Shown here in pieces: positions 34,001-44,124 of a DNA stretch of 64,000 nucleotides (the first letter of the stretch is position 1; each line of letters opens with the position of its first letter). The notes under the pieces were generated by a model. That model saw only the letters and a program-made list of their open reading frames with translations, was not told the origin of the DNA and made no database searches. The position numbers were made by a program, and so were the translations under genes. Origin of the DNA: Takakia lepidozioides (Eukaryota; Streptophyta; Takakiopsida; Takakiales; Takakiaceae); contig CM060732.1 in the NCBI GenBank assembly GCA_030704615.1, positions 25,482,001 through 25,546,000 on the forward strand, written 5' to 3'.

Positions 34001-34795
34001 GCATGAGAGTCGTGAAGACATGGAATTGTGTGAACAGCATGTACCTTACGAAGGGGGATCGTCCGGGAGAGATGGTGAGTTCCCTTCTTCTTCCTCTTCT
34101 TTTTTGTTCTGGGATTGTGTTGTATAGGTCGCTCGAACTCATATGTAGGGGCCCGATTTTATTTTGGTTCTTAGTTCCTTGTGGATGTCATGTTCGCAGA
34201 CTCGTCTGTTTGAAGCTGTTTGTCTCGTCCGGGTGCATCCACCAACGACTCCGGCCGGCATTACGGAGTTTGCCATCACTCACGGGGGCAAGTTCATAGA
34301 TGACAGGACAGATCCTCCCACGGATGACATGCATCACAACTACGTCGACAGCAACTTGTGCTTGCGAAGGGGGAATGGGGTTCCTTGGAGAGGGGCGAGG
34401 GAGAGGAGCCCGGCTTTCATTCAAACGATTGTGGAGTGCTGCACCTACACAGACGCCAGAGTTCTGGATTTGTCGATGGGCACAGGTTCGTCTCTTCAAC
34501 ATTCACATTTCATGAGGTTTGATTGAGCTTGCACTTTCAGCACTTTCCACCGTTCCGAATGTGTCTTCAATGTCTGCTTACTTCATTCTATTCCACTGCA
34601 GGTGCTTCGTACCACGCTTGCAAGGCCAGTGCGCGACATGTCTTTGGGATTGAAGGGGATGCTGAGATTTACAAGAACCTCCTGATGGGTTTGGGTGGAC
34701 ACACTTCTCAGGTCCTTCCGAAGCCCCGTCCCGCTGATACTGGTACAGAGGAGACTTCTGACAAGGAGCTGGACTCCGACTTTGCCTGTGAGTAA
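31062..34795 (+). CDS. Spliced ParB-like / beta-class amino-methyltransferase fusion protein
   Basis: Exons proposed from GT-AG sites with compatible phases: 31062-31657, 31753-31945, 32058-32498, 32618-32841, about 32985-33633, 33736-34074, 34200-34485, 34602-34795. Exon 1 has the ParB/sulfiredoxin-type signature FHVWDGNHRLLAWM. The middle is helical and charged. After a Gly/Arg/Lys-rich linker (KGRGRGKVAQGQG) comes a methyltransferase fold in the permuted beta-class order: a motif-IV-like ELIILDIPDGL, then VLVLIQSIDV and YLKASGMRVVKTW, then SPAFIQTIV and motif I VLDLSMGTG with GIEGDAEIYKNLL. Motif IV has D-I-P-D instead of the usual (D/N/S)PP(Y/F/W), so catalysis is uncertain. A frame inconsistency at 32841-33010 and TAG at 33100 suggest damage. 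Roughly 970 residues, excluding the acidic exon. Confidence 0.7.
33753..34700 (+). other. Amino-methyltransferase (N6-A/N4-C type) domain within the fusion gene
   Basis: The beta class places motif IV before motif I, as seen here: motif IV-like LDIPDG near 33800, motif I DLSMGTG at 34456-34485 joined by splicing to ASYHACKASARHVFGIE. The S-adenosylmethionine loop GxG (MGTGAS) and the acidic residue after it (GIEGD) are kept. Substitution of DPPY by DIPD is the main oddity. Confidence 0.65.
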
Positions 34796-35434
34796 GTTCA
34801 ACCTGTGCATGCTTGCATTGTTGTTTCAATATCGAGAATCGCTGTTCTTGAGGCAAAGTGCACATGGGAGACATCCTCTTCGTTGGACTTGTGCATTGCA
34901 TCATTGTGTTAAAAATGGGATTTTGTGGACATGTGTAGGAGTCCGCGTGCTTCCACTTGCCCTCCTGGGCTATCACACCTATTTGGACTTGTTTTCAGTC
35001 CTCCTCGGTCTTGTGTGCTACCTGTCTATGCGGAGGCACTCGCAGCAAGCATGTCCGTTCATGGCACTCAGAGTCCACCTTGCGATGGCCTTCGTAGAAC
35101 ACGTGGTGTTGGGGCCAGAATCTTTGTAGATGACATAGCACAGGAGGTGGACACTGATTGTGATGACTGCGACACTTGATATGAAGTATTCTTTTGGTTT
35201 AATTCTGGGACAAATTTGAAATGGGATGGTTGTGTGTCCTTATTGTCCTCTTTGCAATGTGTGCGTGGAATTCACATTCATGGTTCCAAACTATTGTTGG
35301 AGATGGGGGTTGCATGGACTGCCCGGATTGTTCCTTCAATATATTTGTTGTTTTGTGGACCTCACAGACTTGAGTACATTGCAAAAACAAACAAACCACT
35401 TTGTTCTCAATTCTCAATTCTCCCCACATCAACC
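34796..35434. other. 3' region of the cargo gene
   Basis: A possible last exon lies at 34939-35179 (ends VDDIAQEVDTDCDDCDT), preceded by an AG at 34938. Splicing from the strong donor at 34788 would give a stop at once, so I leave the end at TAA 34793-34795 as the simplest reading. The rest is probably 3' UTR and subterminal DNA. Confidence 0.4.
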
Positions 35435-35583
35435 CGCGGAAATAGGTGACACCACTCGGAAATAGGTGACATCCGCGGAAATAGGCACTGTTTGCATGCT
35501 GACGTGGCGTGAGCCTGTTCTGGGCTCACGCTTTCCTGGGCTCACAGGCTCACGCCTCCAGGCTCACGGAATAGCCCCCCCCC
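35435..35583. repeat. Right subterminal repeats and inverted end of element I
   Basis: Three copies of CGGAAATAGG (first two followed by TGACA) at 35435-35485, then a GTGAGCC/GGCTCACG cluster at 35508-35573, then a C run up to the target duplication. Probable transposase-binding sites by position. Confidence 0.65.
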
Positions 35584-35593
35584 CAATCGCAGC
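35584..35593. repeat. 10-bp target duplication, right copy (CAATCGCAGC)
   Basis: Identical to 17741-17750. Confidence 0.8.
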
Positions 35594-35866
35594 TACTTAC
35601 AACCTGCGCATTACTTCCATCTAGAATAATGTTAATCTTCCCTCAAGTTGAACATGAGTCAGAGGATGTTCTATGCGTTAGTTTGGATAGGTTCTCTATC
35701 CAGGGCTCCCGCCACCATAGCAATCTCATGCCTTATCGTGCTCATCCTGTTTTTGAGTGGGAACCCCTACCGGCATATTGCATTGACTGCCCTATAGCAG
35801 GAGACTTGATTATATACAGGGTCCCTCTCAAGGTGCATCCTTGGGGGTTCAAAATGATGTTGTATT

Positions 35867-36190
35867 GTGATGATATGCGTTCTTTGCTGCTGCTGCGTTT
35901 GGTGGATTTTTACCAGGTATTCAGCTGAGGTGAGGCCAGGGCGCTTTGGGATAATAATTTCACTGTACAAGCAGCAGCTATTACTGCTTCAGAATCGCTT
36001 TATTCGTGCACTAGGTTCTGGTGCAGCATGTGACATTGAGTTCAATACTGTGGATAGGTTTCAAGGACGTGAAGTCGACATTCTGATTTTGTCCATAGTC
36101 CGGACGACAAGGGCGAGAGAATAATAGGAATGGTGAAGTAAATCGTGGAAGCATTGGGTTTGTGGCTGATTACATAACAAGTAAAGGTGG
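35867..36190 (+). pseudogene. SF1 helicase fragment (UPF1/SEN1/MAA3-like C-terminal domain)
   Basis: The frame ending at 36124 has GRFGIIISLYKQQLLLL, FIRALGSG and DIEFNTVDRFQGREVDILI, the helicase motif V region of the UPF1/SEN1 group. After a one-base frame change near 36118 it continues with GSIGFVADYI. An apparent intron acceptor (TTTACCAG) lies just before YSAEVRPG. The upstream frame 35629-35928 is not recognisably helicase. It is a gene scrap, probably captured by or inserted in element II. Confidence 0.7.
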
Positions 36191-36518
36191 GGGCTCTCCC
36201 ATTTGTTGTCATATTCATTGCAGATTTTCCTACTTGGTGTAAATTGGTGCAACAAAACCGAGAGTGTTGATATTCTTCTCACATTTGCTTTGGGTTGTTT
36301 TGCAGGCCATGTTTTCATACAACTGAATTGGACTGGGACAACCATTGGGAGAGAGAGTACACTTAAGCAAACTGCTGTCTGGTTTCCGATCTCTATACTG
36401 TGCTAACAGTTGTATCAGTTTTCAATGGGGAACAAGAAGAACAAGTATAGGGTAAATGGAGAGGTAAGACCAGGCCCCCAAAAAAGGGCAAAACTGGCTT
36501 TGTTGGCTGCAGTTATTT

Positions 36519-39500
36519 TTGGGTCACCATCTCATTAAACTCAGCTTACCTGCCTATTACTTGCCGCCTAAGGAGGCCAAGGCGCATGCAAATCTATTGA
36601 AGAACCAGCAGAGCTCCATGCAACTTGTTAAGGGTGTGCAGTCTTTAGATAAGCTTGCGAGTAAACGCTCATTCTTAACAGCGTCTGTTAGTGGAACCCA
36701 GACCACTGCTGTGAGGGCAACGGCTCGTATCCTTAATATTCATCATAGCAATATTAGTCGTGCAATTGATTCAGAAGGTGAGGGTTTGTGGGCTTTGGGT
36801 GGGAGAAAGAAAAGGTCTGATCATGTACCAGATGCGACCCGAGCGATCGTTTTGGCTTGGTGGGTAAATGAGACATGAGTGTCACCCAACAAGAAAGATG
36901 TCGTGAGGCAGCGCGTATCGAGGAAAGTCTATGATACACAACCTGCTCACTATCTTCTTGAGACTCAGGTAAGCAAACCCTCTCTTTACAGTGTTTGTGT
37001 GGGCTCTCAGTACTTTACAATCCTTCTACACTTACTACTGTACATAACTGTATTGGACTATGTTGGAGTTTGTCAATTGCCATTGTGTTGTTTGGGTTGC
37101 CTTGTATATTTTCCCTAGACAAGGTACATCGTCACCTGTAAACCTACCAGTGGATTGAGATTACTGTTCTCAATTGTGGACACTATGTCCAGCTCATGTC
37201 CTGAATTGGAGTGTCTTGAAGATGTCCCTCTTGTTCATGGACTGGTACTCATTGTAAACAGGCCTGGGATGGACTAGAAGTACGACTCACTAGCATGCAC
37301 TCCTTATATTATGACTAGATAGGACAAAATAGCATGCACTCCATGTAATTTGATTTGGAGGGACTAGAAATCGATGTACATGTACTCCATTAGTACATGC
37401 ACTCCTTGAAATGTGACTAGAAAAGGACAATGACTAGGACTAGGACCAATTTGGACATGCATTCCTTGATATGTGACTAGAAAGAAGTAGGATTAGGACT
37501 GATTAGGACATGCATTCATTGGTATGTGACTAGGACTAGGACTAGGACTGGTTAGTACATGCATTCCTTGATATGTGACTAGAAAGGACTCACACTCGGA
37601 CTGATTAGTACATGTACTACTTGATATGTGACTAGGAAGGACTAGGTCTAGGACTACTAGGACTGATTATTACTTGTACAATTTGACATGTGATGAGAAA
37701 GGACTATGACTAAGACTAGGTCTAGGACTAGTCTAGGACTAGTAGTAGGTTTTCTTAGTGCATGCACTAAATGGGATTCTCTTTGTGCATGTTGTGGTGG
37801 CAATGCAGATTGCTTTCTTTCTTCGCTTCAAATCAGCCCATCCCAATGTCAAAGTGGGTCAACGATTGTTTGAGTTGTTGAGGCCATTCTTTGTCAAACG
37901 CCTGAAGGATCGCAATGTTTGTTGCTGCAAATATCATGTGGAGATGGCGGAGTTGAAGGATGGGTTCAACAACATGTGGACTGCCAAGAGGGGTGTCCAC
38001 TCTCCATCATCATGTACTTGTGACTGTAATATTTGTTGACGTGGACCAGTATTAGATGGTGAAGCAGGTTGTCAAACGAACAAGCACCCCTACAAAGGAG
38101 TGACTTGGCTTTGGCAAGAAATTGTTTGTCCCAAAGGGGAATTGGATGAATGGCATCGGCGAGACTGTCTCATGGGAGAGTGCTTGAGGTGTGGCTCAAG
38201 TAAGTTATCTATTTGTCCCGTGGAGGCAAATGGTTGTGCAGTGGAGATGCTATGCAAAAGAGAATGTTGGGGAGAAAGATGGAGCCCCTAGAATGAGACT
38301 AAAACTCCAATACCAAACGACTTCCTCTGTTGAATTCTTGTCGTACTTCAAACCCAAGCTACAGGCTTTTGTTTGTCATAACTTTGTAGCCCGATGGCAA
38401 GATGCTCAGTTTAAAGCCAGTTTGAAATCTTTGCCAGAGAATACAATATTGTTTGTTGTTGACTTTGCTGAAAACTACACTTTTACGGTTCAGAATGAAG
38501 TGCAAGAGATGCACTGGCACAGTTTCCAGATCACTATATTGGTGCACATTACCTACCGGTGGAATCCACACCCTGATGTGAATGATCCCGATTCCAAGGT
38601 TTTGAAAGAAATGCACTTTTACATTTCTGATGACAACAAGCATGACACGCTGTTTGTACAACATTGCTTTCGGTTTCATTGGAATTACCTTGCTGAAGCA
38701 GGGTTCAGACCTGAATCGCATTGGGTATGGAGTGACGGTTGTGCTGCTCAGTTTAAAGGTGCTCGTCCTTGGTATTTTGTTAGTAGGTACCCCCACATCA
38801 CAGGGGTTGCACAATGTGGTGGAACTTTTTTGGATCACGGCACGGGAAAGGTGAGCACGATGGGGCTGGTGCTGTGATCAAGAGGGCTTTACGAGCAGAG
38901 CAGTTAAACTCAAATGGTGTGAAGCTGCAAAATGCTGCTGAGGCAGTAGCTTTTTTGCGCAAGAACCTGTCCACCCGACCTCCTTCTTCGTACTCTAAGA
39001 TTAGAACAGCAGTGAAAAGACATTTTTGGCTTGTTGGTACAGAAGATGTTGACTGTACACAAGAGTGGGATTGCAAGACCGTACCTGGAACTCGGTCTTT
39101 ACATTCCATTCTTGGGAGGAACAAGTCAGACCCAACCAAACTTATGGTTCGAGACTTAGCATGTTTTTGTCCGCATTGTTTGGATCTTGATTGGGACAAG
39201 TGCATCAGTATTGCTCATGCACAAAAATGGAAGTTGCAAACCCTGCAACCTACAAATACAACTGTTGTCCGGAGGCAGATTGAAGAAGAAGGGGATGAAG
39301 AACAGGAGTTTGGGGGAGATGGGGAGGACTTGGCCTCCTGCTTGGATGCAGGGGACAATTTTGCCTGCAATGCTGAAGCTGGAAACTCAGAAGGGGTGGA
39401 CTTCTACTTGCTCTGTTGTGAAAGGCCGATTCACGTTGTTATGGAGACATTCACAGATGGGTGGGGAAGTACTTTTGACCTTGGCGAGCATGTGGTTGCA

Positions 39501-39716
39501 GAGAGATATTACCAGTTGTGTGGAAGAAGAGATAAGGCTTACAAGTTCCTATCTGACCAGCCTTTGGCATTTCTGTATTCGCATTTGGTGAGGGCTATCA
39601 AATTTGCTATGCCTCCAGCGACATATCGAGTCAAAGGCAAGGATGCAGTCTTCACCTTGTCTGCGGATGCATTGGAAGGCATCAATGAAGCTCTGGCAGC
39701 AATGGAAGATCGCTAA
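36519..39716 (+). pseudogene. DDE-like transposase of the SDGCAAQFK family (element II), with one intron
   Basis: Exon 1 (about 36519-36968) encodes a helical N-terminus with TARILNIHHSNISRAI and SDHVPDATRAIVLAWW, broken by TGA at 36876. An 840-nt intron 36969-37808 (GTAAGC...TGCAG) follows. Exon 2 starts IAFFLRFKSAHPNVKVG and has Cys/His clusters (VCCCKYH, ECLRCG). The core has Asp in FVVDFAENYTF, then HITYRWNP, Asp in WVWSDGCAAQFKGARPW, and WWNFFGSRHGKGEHDGAGAV, where related proteins I recall carry Glu. 39000-39716 is an intact C-terminus. Frames change near 38200 and 38805, with TGA at 38038. The transposase reading is by motif spacing and resemblance to widespread DFAENY/SDGCAAQ proteins. 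Confidence 0.6.
37260..37745. repeat. ~55-bp degenerate tandem repeat inside the transposase intron
   Basis: Units combine GGACTAGGACTAGGACT runs with TACATGCATTCCTTGATATG and GTGACTAGAAAGGA. About eight loose copies lie within the intron 36969-37808. Confidence 0.75.
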
Positions 39717-41693
39717 GATGGCATGTTGCAGGCCAATCCATGGTTGACGGGCAACTTCCCTTATCGGGATGGGGTCCAATTCTCCCTTGGGTTATGTAAC
39801 TCAAATATGTAGCAATGTGAATTACAAGTTGCTTGTGAGCTGAGAGATTGTTTTCAGAATTTGTATGTATGTAGCTTTGTTATTTGGCCGCAAATTATAA
39901 TTCATAATCTATAATCTATCTTGCAAGCTATGGCTGAAGAGGCTGTGGCTGTGGCCAAATTTGATACTACTGTTCAATTGAATGTGCCTGGTGACTAGAA
40001 TTCCCGCACTAGTGTTGTGGTGTATCACTTCACAAGGCGGGGAATTTCAATTTAATGTGTCTGGTTTTCTTTCTGTGATTGGTTTCTTGTTATTTGGAGT
40101 GTGTCTGCCTTCCTCTCTGATCACACAATCTGTTGTCCTCCCCCTTCTCATACCAACTGGTTGGCAAAGGTGCCTGGCTACGAAGATATGGCAAAACCTC
40201 ATCATAAACCCTACAACCTGTCATACTTCCTGGTCTTTTCAAAGTTCCACACCCTCGTTTTGGATAAGAAAGTGGAGAAGATCATAGCTGTAAAAATAAG
40301 GCACATGTTCCTCAAGGCACATGATCCTCAACACGCTGAAGCCGGGCGCCATTCTAGTCTGAGTTGCTAACAGCCTTCCAAACACAGTGGGACAATCAAG
40401 TGGAACAGCAGCAGACCTGCTATCATACTGTCTTGATTCCCTCTTCAAAGTTAAGCCATCCTTGCATATTGAACTGCATGCATTAAATCATACACACAAG
40501 TAATTTTTGGGCTTGGATGAAGTTGAGAGATACTATCAAACTCTCTGAAGACTTAGGCAGGCAGCACTACAAATCACATTTCTGTGCTCAATTGAGCGAA
40601 GGTAGATTGCTTAGAGCTGCTCATTACTGAGGTATATTCTGTTTAGTGAGTTGATTAGTGTCCTGACTTGGGGTACAGAACCAGCTTGTCTCCTGTAGAG
40701 AGGGGAATGATGGGAATGTTGTCTGTTGGCCAGCTTCGGTCCGCCATACCAGGGATCTTCACCAAGGAGCTAGACTAATTACCATTGAGAGATGGAGACT
40801 TGTATTGTTGGTGTCCGATTGCAGTTTTGTAAATGAACTATCAGAGTCAAGCAAAGGAGGATAGAGGTACGCAACCGGATGTAGCCATACCATCCACCAG
40901 TTAGTCAAATTTCAGGCGCAGACTCTGTTAAACCCACGCATGTTGGAGAATTGTAGCACAGGCAGGAAAAGCAACGGGCCTTTCAAAGCCATCTTTCTCA
41001 CATAGAATGAATGACAGTAGACTGCCTGCAGAAAGGTATTCTAGCAATTCCTATCAGAAACAGATAGCAAAATAGAGTGCATTGTTTTCAAAAACCACTG
41101 TCATGATATTGCTGCCTTACTCAAACATGTACAACATACCTATCAGCAGAAAATGAACAAAGAACAGTAATGTGCATGCCCTCAATCCATGTCATGTGTC
41201 CATTGTGAGCTACTCAAAAACCACAAGGGAAATCCACATCACATGACTTGGTGGGCACCTAATGGTAACAACTAACACATCCTCTGCCAGTTCTAAACTG
41301 CTCAACATTGACATATCGTGGCACCAACCTCTACCCCATCGATGAAAGACTAGCCTTTGCTTGGTGCCTGCCTCCCAAAGTGGCCATGTCATAAATGAAC
41401 AAGTACTGATGAAGAGACGAGACCTATCCCCACAATGACAGCAGCGAGTGGTAAAGTCCTCATAGGGGCGGTCTGCTAATCACATGCCCTGCATTGCCAC
41501 CCACAATGCTCAAGATCTTACTATACTTCTGTCTCATAATTCAGCACTAGACGTATACCAGATGTATGTCCTATATATCATGCATAGAGGAGTTAAATTG
41601 CATCAGAACTTGAGCATGAATTGGCAAAATAACAACCAAGAGTTATTCTAACATTAGTGATAAAAGCATAAGTGTACAGTACTCAGCTTGTAC
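39717..41693. other. Spacer between converging genes of element II
   Basis: No recognisable gene. A frame at 40101-40370 has no domain. It is the 3' flank of both the transposase (+) and the coiled-coil gene (-). Confidence 0.45.
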
Positions 41694-42938
41694 CTAGTTG
41701 ATATGTTTTCTTTTCTTCTTCTTAGGGCCTGCACCAGAAGAACCTGCATCCATCTTCAAGTTAGGTGGGGTCTTGACAGTATTAAGGGACTTGACAACAG
41801 GCCCCCGAGTGGTCAAGTTGGGAGGAGTCTTCACGGTGTTCAGTGACTTCACAACAGGGCCTCGAGCGGCCTTCACAACACCGTCCCGTGGGATTGAGTT
41901 ACTCTTATCATGGTGGCTCAGATCGTTGTCTTCATTCGTATCCAAGGGCTTGTGCACGACAACTCTCTTTGATGAGGGGGTACTTTCACCTGGGCACTTG
42001 TCCATATCCTTGTCAATTGATACCTTAGAATCCGCCCTAGTGGTGGGCTTCTTTGCATACTCTGCACTCAATGCCTTGCAAGATCTCTTTCGTTCTCGTT
42101 TACGCTTCCCTGTTGCCTGAACATGTGGACTGACAAGGGCTGCAGCTGGGGGGTTCAACACTGGTCCAAGAACAGGAGGGGTTGTCGCTAAGGCATGAGG
42201 TACATATATTACCATAGGTAATGGAGAACCACCATCAAATTGAGCTGGAACTGCGGGAATGGATATTGGCGGAGCAACAAGGGAGGTAGCAACTGGTGGA
42301 GTGACATGAAATATAGGATCTGAAACTTGTGAGGGGCCTCCACCTATGGTACTATGCAACACAACTGTATCAGAATCAGACTGGGAGTTGGCCCCAACAT
42401 CAGTTTCAAATCCCTGTGACCCCAATTCTGAGTCTGATGAGAGGGTTGCCACATGTCCAGTATTTTGGGCACCATCTCTTTCAATCTTCACATCCACATA
42501 AGGAGGAACAATAGTGGATGGGATTGTCAAGTCCACAACATCTTCATGTGTACTTTGTAGCATATGTGTCGTGACAATCTCTGGAACAAATGCAGCCTGC
42601 AGTGGAGATCCAGGAATCTTCTTTGGTGGAGAACCAAGAATGAGGAACTTCTTGACATAACCCTTTCCTGAAGCTGAAACCTCTTGCATGATGGTATCAG
42701 GTGTGACATCAACCTCAGGGTTCAACGGATCACCAACAATTGGTGCAACAATCCCCGGCCGCGACAGCCCCAAAGGTGACATTTGAAGAGTTGACGAGCT
42801 TGGAGTTCGAGGGAAGTTTTGGTTCACAGCACTACCACCATTGGCCTCCACTGTAGTTGGTGGTGAATGCGCTATAGTTGGTGGTGGCCTGAGATGGAGG
42901 TCCTGGTCTTCGTTTGTTGGCATCAATGAAGCCATCAT
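41694..42938 (-). CDS. Pro/Ser/Thr-rich C-terminal exon of the element II companion gene
   Basis: 414 uninterrupted codons. Low-complexity, Pro/Thr/Ser-rich, with KRKRERKRS (nuclear-signal-like), an internal duplication (GPVVKSLNTVKTPPNL twice) and a basic end (GPKKKKRKHIN). It has no catalytic domain. It lies on the same strand as, and downstream of, the zinc-finger and coiled-coil exons, and converges on the transposase. Most likely the disordered tail of the element's second protein. Confidence 0.55.
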   Translation of the reverse strand: MMASLMPTNEDQDLHLRPPPTIAHSPPTTVEANGGSAVNQNFPRTPSSSTLQMSPLGLSRPGIVAPIVGDPLNPEVDVTPDTIMQEVSASGKGYVKKFLILGSPPKKIPGSPLQAAFVPEIVTTHMLQSTHEDVVDLTIPSTIVPPYVDVKIERDGAQNTGHVATLSSDSELGSQGFETDVGANSQSDSDTVVLHSTIGGGPSQVSDPIFHVTPPVATSLVAPPISIPAVPAQFDGGSPLPMVIYVPHALATTPPVLGPVLNPPAAALVSPHVQATGKRKRERKRSCKALSAEYAKKPTTRADSKVSIDKDMDKCPGESTPSSKRVVVHKPLDTNEDNDLSHHDKSNSIPRDGVVKAARGPVVKSLNTVKTPPNLTTRGPVVKSLNTVKTPPNLKMDAGSSGAGPKKKKRKHIN

Positions 42939-43079
42939 CTGCTATCACACCTACACCATTACAACTGGTTTGAGAAGGCTGAATTATCACTTGGTGCCTA
43001 GTGTCTACCAATACAACATTAACTGTAATTTGAGTCCAACAAGTCATTGTAGTCCTTACCATTGGCCGAAGTCCCAACA

Positions 43080-43575
43080 GTTGGACTACAATAATTATGT
43101 GTAGAGTGCACAGTCCATCATAATGGACTTTTTGTCCCCCATATTAGACTTCCAAGTTCTATGCAGCTGATGGTGGGACTACAAGCAAGATTCACACTCC
43201 CTAATTAGGACTCACACTCCATCTGGGCCACGACTCAGATTCCAAGTTGAGAAGCAAGCTCCTCAATAAGGACTCGCATTCCACATCCATTATTTTGCAG
43301 TTGAACTCACACTCCACATGATTAAGCACATGGACTGACCCTCCACAGACTCTGATTCCAAACTGGAAATCAGTGGAAATCATTAAGGACTCATACTCCC
43401 AGTAATTAGTCAGCAAGTGGACTCACACTCCCCATGACTAAACACATCGACTCATACTCCACATGAGTCAGCACTTGGACTCACACTCCACATGACTGAA
43501 GACTCAGAATTCTAGTTAAGAATGACACTCCTCAATAAGGACTCCCTAGTAAGGATTCACTCCACTAAAAGGACA
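43080..43575. repeat. Degenerate tandem repeat, GGACTCACACTCCACAT unit
   Basis: Some 15-20 loose copies of a 20-30 bp unit, between the Pro-rich exon and the zinc-finger exon; probably intronic. Similar in style to the repeat in the transposase intron at 37260-37745. Confidence 0.7.
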
Positions 43576-43734
43576 AATAATAACATTTGCAGTCCCACAT
43601 TCAGACTCATAGTCAGTTGAAGGGTTGAAGATCCAATCTTGGGACTACAGTCCTGAGGATTGGACATGAAGGGGTACAGCCTTGGACCACACAAGTTTTC
43701 TGAAGAAGAAAACATGGAAATGTTGCAATCAATC

Positions 43735-44025
43735 TTACCTGGAACTTGGGTGTTTCTAACCCTGGCTTCGTGAAGTTGCTTTGTCATCCACCTTTGGCGC
43801 AGCTCAACCACTCTCAGCTTTTCCGCAAGTGCCTGCACCTCTGGGTCAAGAATCCTAAACCCAAAACTAGAACACCAATCAGGATGCATGATCTCTGAAC
43901 AGTTGAAGTCCCTACACCTGTTTGACGTCTTCATATGGGATGCCATACAAGCAGGATGGTAAGTGTGCTTACAAGATGCCACCACCATGTCCCAACGGTG
44001 GAAACCTTTGTGGCAAACAGGGCAA
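43735..44025 (-). CDS. Exon with Cys/His-rich (RING/PHD-like) finger, element II companion gene
   Basis: Read from the minus strand: SPCPVCHKGFHRWDMVV, ASCKHTYHPACMASH, RCRDFNC and MHPDWC, giving an ordered series of Cys/His pairs compatible with a RING- or PHD-type zinc site, then FGFRILDPEVQALAEKLR. The frame is open upstream of the ATG at 43988, so this is an internal exon. A GT follows VPGK near 43737. Such domains mediate protein contacts or ubiquitin transfer; which one cannot be told. Confidence 0.5.
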
Positions 44026-44124
44026 GGAGAGACCTTCAGGAATCCTTGATGGACGTACTATCTTTGATCACTTGAGGATGACATATAGGCATAGGATAGA
44101 TGGCGAGTCCTTTGTCCCCATTTG

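Larger units (their letters stand above)
17751..35583. mobile_element. 17.8-kb Mutator-like element carrying a ParB/methyltransferase gene (element I)
   Basis: Bounded by the perfect direct repeat CAATCGCAGC. Both ends contain clusters of GTGAGCC in inverted orientation: 17764-17826 at the left and 35508-35573 at the right. Subterminal CGGAAATAGG or CGGTAATAGG motifs lie at 17873-17887 (inverted) and at 35435, 35456 and 35473. Inside are a MULE-type transposase (-), a divergent spliced gene (+) with an acidic first exon and a ParB-like/amino-MTase body, and two blocks of a hairpin satellite. The layout is that of a large autonomous MULE with cargo. Confidence 0.8.

Noticed and set aside
31062-34795. 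Bacterial contamination as source of the ParB/MTase gene
   Set aside because: The coding sequence is broken by several in-phase GT-AG introns and sits between repeats and MULE ends typical of the rest of the window.
41698-42120. + strand frame opposite the Pro-rich exon
   Set aside because: Shadow of the 414-codon minus frame, which has the better composition and context.
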